Positions 9,506 to 16,861 of a stretch of 18,044 nt of DNA are shown here, piece after piece (position 1 is the stretch's first letter; each line of letters starts with the position of its first letter). The DNA comes from Armatimonadaceae bacterium (GTDB taxonomy: Bacteria; Armatimonadota; Armatimonadia; Armatimonadales; Armatimonadaceae), in contig JAUJNC010000156.1 of assembly GCA_030446525.1 (NCBI GenBank), positions 1-18,044 of the forward strand, in the 5' to 3' direction. The position numbers and the translations under genes were made by a program. Below the pieces are notes generated by a model that made no database searches, was not told where the DNA came from, and worked only from the letters and a program-made list of their open reading frames with translations.

Positions 9506-9534
9506 TGTGTAACACAGGGTCCAACCACTGTCAA
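9506..9534 (-). promoter_or_regulatory. Putative sigma70-type promoter for the minus-strand cluster
   Basis: On the minus strand TTGACA (9534-9529) is followed after 17 nt by TACACA (9511-9506). It stands about 65 nt upstream of the prepilin ATG at 9441 and could drive the whole minus-strand series. The -35 is perfect and the -10 is moderate. Confidence 0.45.
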
Positions 9535-9545
9535 GCCGGTTGAGA

Positions 9546-9691
9546 GACGGTCTGAAAAGGGTTATCTTGCCTGCTATTATGCTATTTACGTAATCTCAAC
9601 GCTGGGTTGTTGGCCTGCCCATCGCCCTAAAACCGTCTGTAGAGGTGCATATAGCAAGCTAACTTACAATTCATAGGGACTTCAGACCGTC
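9546..9691. repeat. 146-nt AT-richer spacer bounded by 11-bp inverted repeats
   Basis: GACGGTCTGAA at 9546-9556 is exactly inverted as TTCAGACCGTC at 9681-9691. The interior has no gene and is richer in A/T than either flank. The right arm abuts the point where recognisable transposase sequence begins. It could be a small non-autonomous element, the scar of an insertion, or chance. Confidence 0.4.
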
Positions 9692-10466
9692 CTCTTAGAG
9701 GCCACCCCAGGATGCTGCGCGCCATCACCCTCGAGCACGGCCCGCCCAGGAGCGTCCACCACGACCGGCACACGATCCTGCGCCCCCCGAAGGGGCCACC
9801 CTCGATGACGAGCCGGCGGGAGGCAGCCGATGAGCCAGCTGCAGCCGGTGCCGCACGAGCCTGGGCACCGAAGCCATTGCCGCCCTCTGGCCCCGAGCCA
9901 GGGGCGTATCGGACGGCTCCGGGGCACGCCGCAGGGCCGGCTGGCGCGAGATGCGCCGGGCCGGGATCGCCCGAGGCAGCAGGCCAACGCCTTCCCGCTT
10001 GGCTTTACCGTTGGCTCCGATGCGCGTTTGGGCAAAGAGCCCCAGGGCCAGCAAGCGGCCCGGCTCGCCGCCCCTGCCGGTCTGGACCTGGGCTATCACT
10101 GCCGCCCAAGGGATGCGCGTGCTTAAGGCCGACCACACCCTCTCCTTACCCTCTCCTTCGAGGGAAAGACCCTGCAGGCCTTGGACAGAGCCGACCTCTC
10201 GGGCAAGCGCGTGTGAGCGCGTGTGGGTGCCCGAGGGCGATCTGTCTGTCTATGAGGGCAAGCGCCGTCTCTCGCATCCTTTGTTGGGAGTGCGCCCGAA
10301 ACCTCCAGCCGCTGCGCCTGCGCTACGACCGGTTCAGGCGAGCGGTCCCTGTGCCGGGGCCGAGCGCCGGGGCCGAGCGGCGGGCTTGGCTCTCCGGTCA
10401 GTCGGCATGAGGAGCAGGCGAGCGGACATTCTCACTGAGCAATGCGCGGACATAATCACGGAGCAG
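9692..10466 (+). mobile_element. ISNCY-type transposase remnant with right end
   Basis: Only the C-terminal half of an integrase-core (DDE) transposase of the ISNCY type is present, in mixed frames. Recognisable are LRAITLEHGPPRSVHHDRHT (the D of DRH is the second catalytic Asp), MSQLQP, LGTEAIAALWP, SQGRIGRLRGTPQGRL (relatives have GRIERLWGTLQDRL), QQANAF, LPVWTW/PAGLDLGYH, KADHTLSFEGKTLQALD across a shift, and WVPEGDLSVYEGKRRL. The position of the third catalytic residue (E in GRIERL) is G here, so the protein would be inactive even if in frame. No N-terminal half or left end is visible. The right end at 10423-10466 carries two copies of an end motif. The family label is from remembered consensus, not a search. 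Confidence 0.6.
10423..10466. repeat. Tandem end motifs of the IS remnant
   Basis: CGGACATTCTCACTGAGCAA (10423-10442) and CGGACATAATCACGGAGCAG (10447-10466) are near-copies with a 24-nt period. Similar repeated motifs occur at the ends of some IS elements, where they probably bind transposase. They mark the right boundary of the remnant. Confidence 0.5.
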
Positions 10467-11010
10467 GAACAGGGTCGGGGGCGGGATTCGCGAGCGCCGC
10501 TTCGGCCTTTTCGCGCCAGGGTCCGCGGCGGGTCCGGGTGACGGATTGGAACAGGCGCAGGGCGTCCTTTTCCCGGCCCAGGGCGCGCAGCGCGACCGCC
10601 AGCCAGTACGCCCCCTCGCCCCCGGCGTCGAACGGCTGGTAGCCGCGCCGCAGGAAGGGAAGGAGCGCCCGCTCCGCTTCGGCCCACCGCCCCTCACGCA
10701 CGTAGGCGCGCCCCAGCGCGATGCGCCACGCGGCGTTGCGACCAATGGCCGTGTAAAAGGGCCAGATAACCAGGACACTGCCGATCGCATCCACGAGAAG
10801 CCGGTTGCGCCGGACGGAGGGGATCTGCCGCTCCAGCAGCGTCGAGAGCAGGGCAACGGCGACGAGTCGCACGAAAACAAAAACCACGGCACGGACGTTG
10901 CGGCGCAACAGCGCGCTCATGGCCTCGCCCAACGGCGGCGCGGGCCGGGCGGGCGTCTTGGCCGGCAGGGCTGCGCGACCGGACACGCTAGTCCTGGGTC
11001 TCCGGGACAT
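10456..11010 (-). CDS. TPR-like membrane protein, C-terminus ending in IS sequence
   Basis: This 184-residue protein has two hydrophobic stretches (AVVFVFVRLVAVALLSTLLE and VDAIGSVLVIWPFYTAIG) followed by helix pairs typical of tetratricopeptide repeats (AAWRIALGRAYVREGRWAEA, then GAYWLAVALRALGREKDALR). It is probably an inner-membrane protein with a soluble TPR-like tail; its partner is unknown. The listed ATG overlaps the upstream pseudo-receiver gene by 23 nt. A second in-frame ATG at 10920 begins just before the first membrane segment and is equally plausible. The last codons and TGA stop fall inside the second end-motif of the IS remnant, so the native C-terminus was probably altered by the insertion. 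An alternative minus frame would give a different tail there. Confidence 0.7.
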   Translation of the reverse strand: MSRRPRTSVSGRAALPAKTPARPAPPLGEAMSALLRRNVRAVVFVFVRLVAVALLSTLLERQIPSVRRNRLLVDAIGSVLVIWPFYTAIGRNAAWRIALGRAYVREGRWAEAERALLPFLRRGYQPFDAGGEGAYWLAVALRALGREKDALRLFQSVTRTRRGPWREKAEAALANPAPDPVPAP

Positions 11011-11434
11011 CCGCGGAACGTTCGCCGGACAGCAGACGCGCCAGCAGTTTGGGGAGGTGCAGGGATACGGACGAGTTGGCGGCGACCATGTCCGCGCCCG
11101 CAGCGCGGGCGGCGTCGTGCTTGTCCGTCTCGACGTGGCCGGCGAAAGCGAGGACCGGGATGGCGCGGGTGGCGGGATCGTCCTTGAGGCTCCGGATCAA
11201 GGCGGGGGCGTCGAGGCGGCGGGCGCTCAGGTTTACCAGGATCGCCGCGGGCGGGGCGGCGAGGGCGCTCTCCCGCACAGCGGCCGCACCGCCCGCCACG
11301 CGCAGCTCGTAGCCCAGGGGCCGCACCGCCTCGCCGATACGAGACGGGAACATCAGGTCGTCGGCCGCCAGCAGCAGGACCGGCCGCCCGCCCGCCCCGC
11401 CGTTTCGCTCTTTTCGGACATCCACACCCGGCAT
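10988..11434 (-). CDS. Response-regulator receiver-like protein lacking the phospho-acceptor Asp
   Basis: The 148-residue protein has the layout of a stand-alone CheY-like receiver. It has an acidic pair (D25, D26 in LLAADDLMFP) and alternating helices and strands, with VLAFAGHVETDKHDAARAAG and ADMVAANSSV in the late strands. The strand that normally ends in the phosphorylated Asp reads AAILVNLSARRLDA with Asn at residue 68, and the conserved Lys region reads ANSS with Asn at residue 120. It therefore looks like a pseudo-receiver that signals without phosphorylation or only binds partners. The ATG at 11434 has no clear Shine-Dalgarno and is preceded by a TATA-like stretch. It is followed by, and overlaps, the TPR-like gene, so the two may be co-translated. 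Confidence 0.65.
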   Translation of the reverse strand: MPGVDVRKERNGGAGGRPVLLLAADDLMFPSRIGEAVRPLGYELRVAGGAAAVRESALAAPPAAILVNLSARRLDAPALIRSLKDDPATRAIPVLAFAGHVETDKHDAARAAGADMVAANSSVSLHLPKLLARLLSGERSADVPETQD

Positions 11435-11457
11435 TATAGCGCGCCGCGTGCCCGGGG

Positions 11458-11736
11458 TCAAGCCGCCTTCGCGCGCCCGCGCATCCTTCCGAGCCGCCCG
11501 GTGAGGGCGCGCAGCGGGAACCGGCGCGCGTGAGTGGGCAGGCGCTCGACGAGAACCCACTCCCGCAACAGCACGCCGTGCTCCCACACCGAAAAATGGC
11601 AGGCGTCCTCGGGAAGGAAGTAGCCGTTGCGCTCGACCCACTGCTCGAGCTCCCGCCGCGCCGACGGCGCGTCCGGCTGATCGCTGCCGATGAGCAGCTT
11701 GTCCGGGTAGGACAAGGGCCGCTGAATCCGCACCAT
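11458..11736 (-). CDS. Hypothetical protein, 92 aa
   Basis: No family is recognised. The protein begins MVRIQRPLSYPDKLLIGSDQ, has a charged middle (ARRELEQWVERNGYFLPEDA) and a basic tail (RALTGRLGRMRGRAKAA). The ATG at 11736 follows GGAGGGG by about 12 nt; an upstream GTG at 11796 would add 20 residues but runs into the presumed promoter region. It ends 23 nt before the pseudo-receiver start on the same strand, so the three minus-strand genes may form one unit. Codon use resembles its clean neighbours. Confidence 0.55.
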   Translation of the reverse strand: MVRIQRPLSYPDKLLIGSDQPDAPSARRELEQWVERNGYFLPEDACHFSVWEHGVLLREWVLVERLPTHARRFPLRALTGRLGRMRGRAKAA

Positions 11737-11926
11737 AGTTTTCCGATTCCCCTCCAATCCGTTTATCGGGAGCGGACGGCACCGTGACCGCCCCACAACC
11801 CGTTATGCCGTAAACGGCCGGGGGCTTCACCGGTTTTTTGGACGGCGGCGCCGCTACTTTGGACGCGCCCGGGTCCCCGATGCGGTACACTACGGTTAGC
11901 GGACCAGAACAAAGGAACATAAGACC

Positions 11927-12265
11927 GTGCTGAACCTGATGCCGATCGTGTATTTCGCTTACGCCGCCATCCTGCTGGGCGGGGGCGTCATGGGGTTTGT
12001 CGCCGCCAAATCTTCCGCATCGCTCATCGGAAGCGGCGTCTTCGCTGTGGTGTCGCTTATCGCCGCCGTGCTGACCAGGAGCAACCCGCCCGCGGGCCTG
12101 GGACTGGGTCTGGTAAACGCGCTCGCCGTGGGCGGGTTCTTCGTGTACCGGTACCTGAACACCGGCAAGCCCATGCCGGCCTTCCCGTCGATCGCACTCA
12201 GCCTGCTGGTGATCGTCGTCACCCTGGTCGCGTTCGCGAGCGCGCGCGCGGCGTCCGGCCGGTAG
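11927..12265 (+). CDS. TMEM14 family small membrane protein
   Basis: The 112-residue protein has about four hydrophobic segments: LMPIVYFAYAAILLGGGVMG, LIGSGVFAVVSLIAAVLT, GLGLGLVNALAVGGFFVYRY and SIALSLLVIVVTLVAFASA. The loop KTGKPMPA-like sequence (NTGKPMPAFPS) between segments three and four fits the TMEM14/UPF0136 family. Bacterial members have no settled function. The GTG start is preceded by AAAGGAA at about 10 nt. The gene ends 6 nt before methylglyoxal synthase and is probably co-transcribed with it. A TACACT box at about 11886-11891 upstream could be a -10 element. Confidence 0.75.
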   Translation: MLNLMPIVYFAYAAILLGGGVMGFVAAKSSASLIGSGVFAVVSLIAAVLTRSNPPAGLGLGLVNALAVGGFFVYRYLNTGKPMPAFPSIALSLLVIVVTLVAFASARAASGR

Positions 12266-12271
12266 CCTCCC

Positions 12272-12661
12272 ATGGAAAACCTGATCGAGGATAGGTGGAT
12301 CGCCCTGATCGCCCACGACGGCAAGAAGCCGGAGATGGCCGAACTGGCACGGCGGCACCGGGCGGCGCTTGCCGCGGTGCCCCTCGTCGCCACCTCCACG
12401 ACGGGCGGCGTCGTGGCGGAGGCCACCGGGCTCGGGATCCGCAAAGTCTTGTCGGGCCCCCTGGGCGGCGACCTCCAGCTCGGGGCGCTTATCGCCGAGG
12501 GGCGGGTCCGGGCGGTCATCTTCCTGCGCGACCCGCTCCAGCCCCACCCCCACGAGCCGGACATCTCCGCCCTGATGAAGGTTTGTGACACCCACAACGT
12601 CCCGCTGGCCACCAACGCCGCCACCGCCGAGATCATCCTGGGGGCGCTCGTCGGCGGCTGA
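12272..12661 (+). CDS. mgsA: Methylglyoxal synthase
   Basis: The enzyme converts dihydroxyacetone phosphate to methylglyoxal and phosphate, a bypass of lower glycolysis when phosphate is limiting. The 129-residue length and motifs fit the family. [10 protein letters not shown] holds H15 and D16, LSGPLGGD holds the catalytic Asp at D67, [15 protein letters not shown] holds D87, H94 and D97, and TSTTG forms the phosphate-binding loop at about 41-45. With a constant offset of four, these match the E. coli residues H19, D20, D71, D91, H98 and D101. E. coli has FWDPLN where this has LRDPLQ, a mild change. The ATG follows the TMEM14 stop closely, suggesting coupling. The gene converges on the AI-2E transporter with a gap of only 7 nt and no obvious terminator. 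Confidence 0.93.
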   Translation: MENLIEDRWIALIAHDGKKPEMAELARRHRAALAAVPLVATSTTGGVVAEATGLGIRKVLSGPLGGDLQLGALIAEGRVRAVIFLRDPLQPHPHEPDISALMKVCDTHNVPLATNAATAEIILGALVGG

Positions 12662-12668
12662 CGCGCGC

Positions 12669-13904
12669 TTAATCGACCGCGGCAGACGGCGCCGCGCCGG
12701 CCTCGGGTGACCGATGGGGGTTGCCCACAACCCCCTCCCCCGCCACCACAGTGAGCGTGTCGCCCTTCTGGCCCGCAACCGGGTTCTTGATCTCCGGCGC
12801 TTCTTCCTGCAGGTTGACCTCGATGTGCTTGCCCAGGCGCGGGATCAGGTGGAGCACGATCACCTGGAGGCTCGCCGCCACGGGGACGGCGAGCAGCATC
12901 CCCCCGATCCCGGCCAGGGTATGGCCCGCCGTCAGCGCCATGATGGAAAAGATGGGGTGCAGCCCGACATGCCCGCCCAGGATGCGCGGCGCGAGCACCT
13001 GGTCGAAGAATAGCTGGTGCAGGCCCACCATCGAAGCGGTGACGATCAGCATGTTGGAGATCGAACCGTACTCGGGGTGCACCAGGGCCACCAGCGAGAT
13101 CAGGGCGGTCGACACGATGGCGCCCAGGTAAGGGACGGCGTACAGGATGCCCGCGATGAGCCCGAGCGCGGCGGCGTACGGCCGCGTGGGCGCGAAGAGC
13201 AGAAGCACCAGGGTCGTCGCCAGCGTGTTCAGCACGCAGACGACGCCCAGCCCGCGCAGGTACTTGCCGAACACGACGGTCACGTCCGCGGCGATGCTGC
13301 GCACGTCGTCGCGCGAGTGCCGTGGGACCAGGAGCAGCACCTTGGCGAAAATGCGGTGGTAATCGATCAGCGCGTAAAAGGCGACGATCGGGACCAGCAC
13401 GACCCAGATCAGGTTGGGATCGCGCGCACCAGCAGGGCGCCGAAGGCTTCGAGACCTGCCGTGAAGCTGCGCCGAGTTCTTCGCCTGCTGCAGGACCGGC
13501 CGGAGCACAAACTCGGAGTATCTCGTTGTTGCGGCCGAAGAGGCGGATCTGCTTGGTCACGGTCTGGGAGAGATCGCCGGGCTGGCCCAGGTCGAACTTC
13601 TGGCGCAGGTCGGCGACGATCTGTCCGATCTGGCCGGTGACCATGGGGACGAGCACGAACAGGAGCGCCCCAGCGCGGCGAACAGGCCCGCGTAAACGCT
13701 GGCGGTCGCCAGCCAGCGCGGCCAGCCCCGGGTTTCCAGGCGGTCGACGACCGGCGCCAGTGCGATCGCCATGACAAAGGCCACGAAGAACGGCGGCAGG
13801 ATACTGCGCACCTGCCACAAAACCCAGAAGGCTGCCAGCGCCAGCAACGCGTAGACTGACAGTGTGCCCAGGAACCGCAGCGTCCTTAGTTGTACGGTAT
13901 CCAT
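12669..13904 (-). pseudogene. AI-2E family transporter, frame-disrupted
   Basis: Joined across frames this is a polytopic membrane protein of the AI-2E transporter (TqsA/PerM-like) family. The N-terminus at 13904 reads MDTVQLRTLRFLGTLSVYAL and continues RSILPPFFVAFVMAIALAPVVDRL. Then follow LLFVLVPMVTGQIGQIVADL, LIWVVLVPIVAFYALIDYHR, VLNTLATTLVLLLFA, GLIAGILYAVPYLGAIVSTA, LFFDQVLAPRILGGHVGLHP and LTAGHTLAGIGGMLLAVPVA. The YAVPYLGA and DQVLAPRILGGHVGLHP motifs are diagnostic. The span equals about 411 codons. Frameshifts fall near 13665 (a run of G one base short), near 13510, and between about 13465 and 13425. From 13420 to 12669 the frame is clean. A long minus ORF covering part of this region is only partly real. 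The native function may be export of signals or small metabolites. Confidence 0.8.
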
Positions 13905-13918
13905 GCTGTGACGGCGCA

Positions 13919-14123
13919 CTACGGGCCGCCGGGCGCTGCGGGAGGACTCGATTCCCGCCGGGGCGCCTCCAGGGCGATGGTCTGATCGCGCGCTTCTTCC
14001 CGCCCGGCAAAGAACGCGAAATAGGTCACCGCGAGCAGGGCGAGGACCACGAGCGCCACGGCGATGAGGGTCGCCCTGTTGGAGGGTCTCAGGTGTGGGT
14101 GCTTCGCCAGGCCCCGTGCTCAT
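13919..14123 (-). pseudogene. Small single-pass membrane protein, one frameshift
   Basis: The ATG at 14123 follows GGTGGG and begins MSTGPGEAPTPETLQ. After a one-base frame change near 14078 the sequence continues RATLIAVALVVLALLAVTYF, then AFFAGREEARDQ and a Pro-rich tail ending at a TAG at 13921-13919. This would be a short protein of roughly 68 residues with one membrane helix, 14 nt upstream of the transporter ATG. No family is recognised. The total span is not a multiple of three, so one extra base or two missing bases are implied. Confidence 0.45.
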
Positions 14124-14193
14124 GTAGTTTTCCCACCGGGAAGTGTTCTCCGCACCCCGATTATACCCGGCGCTTCGTCCCTTGAACCGCGGG

Positions 14194-14578
14194 TCAGTTC
14201 AAGGTGGGAGACATCCGGACGGCGATCCTTTCCGGGATCCGGTAGGTGTAGGCGTCCGTGCCGCCGTCTGGGAGCAGATACACCATGACGAACTGGGAGC
14301 GCGGATCGAAACTGGCGACGCGGCGCGTCACGTCGTCGCCCAGGGACGCACAGGCGGGCTCGGCCAGGAACGAGACCTGGAGGCGCTCCTCGGGGGGGCC
14401 AGGGCACGACCACGGCCCCGCGCCCGGACCGCAGGTAGCCTTGCCGCGCCGCCTCCACCGCGTAGCGCCGCGCCAGATCGTGCAGGTTGCTCCTCCGGGT
14501 CAAATGCGTCCATCAGGGCGTCGTCTGGCTCATCGGCGATGAAGGCTGGGGTGGGGCACGAATCTTGTCCATGGGCAT
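14194..14578 (-). pseudogene. Hypothetical protein, frame-disrupted
   Basis: No family is recognised. The ATG at 14578 follows CGGAG at 8 nt. Pieces in three frames read MDKIRAP, FIADEPDDALMDAFDPEE, NLHDLARRYAVEAARQGYLR, SGRGAVVVPWP, EERLQVSFLAEPACASLGDD, VTRRVASFDPRSQFVMVYLL and a C-terminus YRIPERIAVRMSPTLN. Joined, this gives about 128 residues of a soluble alpha/beta protein. Two or three small indels are needed, one at a run of seven C (about 14392-14400). It lies downstream of a TATAAT-like box and a leader hairpin. Confidence 0.5.
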
Positions 14579-14638
14579 GTTCACAACTCCGGCGAGTGTC
14601 ATTTGAGTTGACGGATTTCTATTAACAGGTTACCCGAT

Positions 14639-14666
14639 GCGGCGGGAACTTCCGCCGCTTATTATA
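14639..14666 (-). promoter_or_regulatory. TATAAT box and leader hairpin
   Basis: On the minus strand a perfect TATAAT occupies 14666-14661. It is followed by a hairpin GCGGCGG/CCGCCGC with a 6-nt loop at 14658-14639, upstream of the hypothetical gene starting at 14578. No good -35 is visible at the usual spacing, so promoter activity is uncertain. Confidence 0.35.
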
Positions 14667-14673
14667 CGGGTTT

Positions 14674-14887
14674 TTACCCGGCCAGACCGAGATGTTCCCG
14701 CAGGCACATCAGCAGGGCTCGCTTCTCCGTTGGAGACAGGGTGGTCAGGTCCACCTCCTCCGTGGCCCCTCCCATGTCCTCCATCATCGTCAAACGCCAT
14801 CTCGACGTCCAAGTCCTCTTCGCTCTCCAAAACCCCTTTGTCCGGCAGGTCGGCGCCTTCGCCTTCATCGTTCCTTCGCGTCGCCAT
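14674..14887 (-). pseudogene. Small acidic hypothetical protein, one frameshift
   Basis: The ATG at 14887 is preceded by a strong Shine-Dalgarno (GGGAGGGATAAC then ATG) and begins MATRRNDEGEGADLPDKGVL followed by ESEEDLDVEMAFDD. One frame change near 14785 restores MEDMGGATEEVDLTTLSPTE followed by KRALLMCLREHLGLAG and a TAA at 14676-14674. The roughly 71-residue product would be acidic with a C-terminal helix pair. No family is recognised. Without correction the first frame runs on to 14630 in low-complexity Gly/His/Arg-rich sequence, which looks unnatural. Confidence 0.5.
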
Positions 14888-14918
14888 GTTATCCCTCCCG
14901 CGGCCGGTTTGCAACCTA

Positions 14919-14924
14919 ATTGTA
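14919..14924 (-). promoter_or_regulatory. Putative -10 box of the small acidic gene
   Basis: TACAAT on the minus strand lies about 32 nt upstream of the strong Shine-Dalgarno and ATG at 14887. A weak TTTGGG stands 17 nt further upstream. Confidence 0.35.
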
Positions 14925-14978
14925 CCTGGAGCGCCGCCGCGCCCAAACTGCCCGCGGGCGGGCGCCGAACCCGCGCGG

Positions 14979-14992
14979 TATAGTGGTATACT
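14979..14992 (+). promoter_or_regulatory. Putative -10 boxes of prfB
   Basis: TATAGT (14979-14984) and TATACT (14987-14992) lie about 55 nt upstream of the prfB start in the divergent intergenic region. No clear -35 is seen at 17 nt from either. Confidence 0.35.
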
Positions 14993-15043
14993 GGTTGATG
15001 GGCCGGAGGGCCCGGGATTCTTTTACAGAAGGGTGTCATTTCT

Positions 15044-16211
15044 TTGCTCAGCGACCTTTCGAAAGAGGTAACACTGGTCCGCGAGCGTTTGGACGAGTTG
15101 GGAGGTCATCTTTGACCTGGCCAAACGCGAGCAGGAACTGATCGAATGGGAGAAACAGAGCGCCGATCCGGGGCTCTGGGATGACCCGGAGCGGGCGCAA
15201 AAGACCCTGCAGGACGCGGCGCGGGCGCGCGAGGAGATCATGCCGTGGCACGATCTGGACCGGCGCGTCGATGACGCGGCCACTCTGCTGGAGCTTGCGC
15301 AGTCCGAAGACGACCCGGAAACGTACGAGGCGGAGATCGCCGCGGAGCTTTCGGGCATCAAAAGCGCCCTGGAGTCGCTCGAGGTACGGATCTTGCTGTC
15401 CGGCCCCTATGACCACGCCTCGGCGATCCTGGAGTTGAAGCCGGGCGCGGGCGGGACGGAGGCCTGCGACTGGGCGGCGATACTTCTGCGGATGTATCTG
15501 CGCTGGGCCGAGCGGAGCGGCTTCCAGGCCGAGATCGCCGACGAGCTGCCGGGCGAGGTGGCGGGTATCTCGTCGGCCACGGTCTTTATCAACGGCCCCA
15601 ACGCGTACGGTATGCTGCGCTCGGAGCACGGCGTGCACCGCCTGGTGCGCATCTCGCCGTTCAACGCGGGCGGCAAGCGGCAGACCTCGTTCGCCGCCGT
15701 GGAGATCGTGCCGCAGATCGAGGGGACGGAAGAGGTCAAGATCGACCCGGACGACCTGGAGATAGACACGTATCGTGCGTCGGGCGCCGGGGGGCAGCAC
15801 GTCAACAAGACGTCGTCGGCGGTGCGCATCACGCACAAGCCCACGGGCATCGTGGTCGCCTGCCAGAACGAGCGCTCGCAGTTCCAGAACAAGGAAGTGG
15901 CGCTGAAGGTACTGGCGGGACGCCTGGCCGAGCGGGCGGAGCGCGAGGCCGAGGCGAAGATGGCGCGGCTGCGCGGCGAGCAGCGCGCGATCGAGTGGGG
16001 CAATCAGATACGCTCTTATGTCTTCCAGCCCTACACGCTGGTCAAGGATCACCGGACCGGCGTCGAGGTGGGGGACGTGCAGCGGGTGATGGACGGGGAC
16101 ATCGAGCCGTTCATCACCGGCTACCTGCGCTGGCGCGCGGGGGAAGGAAGTGCCGACGATGTGTCCGGCAAAAAGCCTTCGAGGCGAACGAACGGCGGTG
16201 ACGACCCGTAG
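15044..16211 (+). CDS. prfB: Peptide chain release factor 2 with programmed +1 frameshift
   Basis: RF2 ends translation at UGA and UAA by triggering peptidyl-tRNA hydrolysis on the ribosome. The zero frame starts at TTG 15044, with GAAGGG 10 nt upstream, and reads [20 protein letters not shown] then GHL to an in-frame TGA at 15113-15115. The +1 frame continues from GAC at 15114 ([24 protein letters not shown]) to TAG at 16211, giving about 388 residues. The SPF anticodon-like tripeptide is in RISPFNAGG and the catalytic GGQ is in [12 protein letters not shown]. The C-terminal tail after the usual end ([10 protein letters not shown]) adds about 20 polar residues. The frame is otherwise clean. 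The following gene overlaps this C-terminus. Confidence 0.93.
15101..15116 (+). promoter_or_regulatory. RF2 autoregulatory frameshift site
   Basis: The slippery CTTTGAC (15110-15116) has an internal Shine-Dalgarno GGGAGG-like sequence immediately upstream, beginning at the G-run around 15100 and ending at 15105, with a 4-nt spacer. Pausing at UGA when RF2 is scarce lets the ribosome slip +1 on CUU. This is the classical prfB arrangement known from many bacteria. Confidence 0.9.
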
Positions 16212-16857
16212 CCGTGCGGCATGGGCCGCCCGCGCCGGGCTGTGCTGCGCGCTGGCGCTGATCGCGGCCTCGCTGCCCGTTCGCGCCCAGACCATTTCCA
16301 CCCGGGATGTGGGCGCGGCCGAAACCGAGGCGGGCAACATCATCGCCGACGCGCTCCGCGCGGCGGCCGGGGCGGACATCGGCCTCGCCCCGGCCGCCGC
16401 TTTCAAGCCGGGGGCGTCCGCGCCCCGGCCCGCCACGGCCCAGCAGGCGGCGGGACTGGTGGAGCCCGCCGACGATGCCGTCGTCGTGCTGAGCCTGCGC
16501 GGGGAGCAGATCCTGGCCGCGCTGGAGCGGTCCGTCGCGTTCGCGCCGCAGAAAAGCTCCCGTTTCCTCCAGGTATCCGGCCTGCGTTTCACCTATGACC
16601 CGGGCAAGCCGGCAGAAAAACGCCTGGTGGAAACGGCGGCGAACGGCGCGCCGATCGAAAAGGAGAAGATCTACAAGGTGGGCACGACCCGGTCACTGGC
16701 GGACGGACAGTTGGGCTACTTCCAGATATGGGAAAGATCCCAGGTGACAGGCGAGACCGGGAAGACCGTGGCAGAAGCCTTGAGCGACCTGGCCCAGGCG
16801 CGCGGCGGATCCCTGTCCGCGGCGCCGGAAGGGCGCATCAACGCTGGGGGCAAGTGA
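16159..16857 (+). CDS. Exported stand-alone 5'-nucleotidase C-terminal-domain protein
   Basis: After a signal peptide ([17 protein letters not shown], cleavage near Ala-Gln) the mature protein matches the 5'-nucleotidase C-terminal domain. It has [20 protein letters not shown] near its start, [45 protein letters not shown] and [20 protein letters not shown]. In full enzymes this domain binds the nucleotide base, while an N-terminal metallophosphatase domain does the chemistry; that domain is absent here. The role may be ligand binding or a structural one. The ATG at 16159 has AAGGA about 9-10 nt upstream; GTG at 16198 would give a shorter signal peptide and less overlap with prfB, and is also possible. 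The stop is 4 nt before the M28-like gene. Confidence 0.75.
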   Translation: MCPAKSLRGERTAVTTRSRAAWAARAGLCCALALIAASLPVRAQTISTRDVGAAETEAGNIIADALRAAAGADIGLAPAAAFKPGASAPRPATAQQAAGLVEPADDAVVVLSLRGEQILAALERSVAFAPQKSSRFLQVSGLRFTYDPGKPAEKRLVETAANGAPIEKEKIYKVGTTRSLADGQLGYFQIWERSQVTGETGKTVAEALSDLAQARGGSLSAAPEGRINAGGK

Positions 16858-16861
16858 TCCG

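Noticed and set aside
10988..12778. Minus-strand open frame of 596 codons ending in the pseudo-receiver
   Set aside because: Only the last 148 codons look like protein; the rest is antisense to mgsA, the TMEM14 gene and an intergenic region.
11959..14010. Minus-strand open frame of 683 codons
   Set aside because: Only a short middle part (the ALLFVLVPMVTGQIG region) is genuine AI-2E sequence; the rest is out-of-frame or antisense.
12669..14123. Separate transporter fragments as independent genes
   Set aside because: The pieces join in order into one AI-2E protein of normal length, so they are one frameshifted gene.
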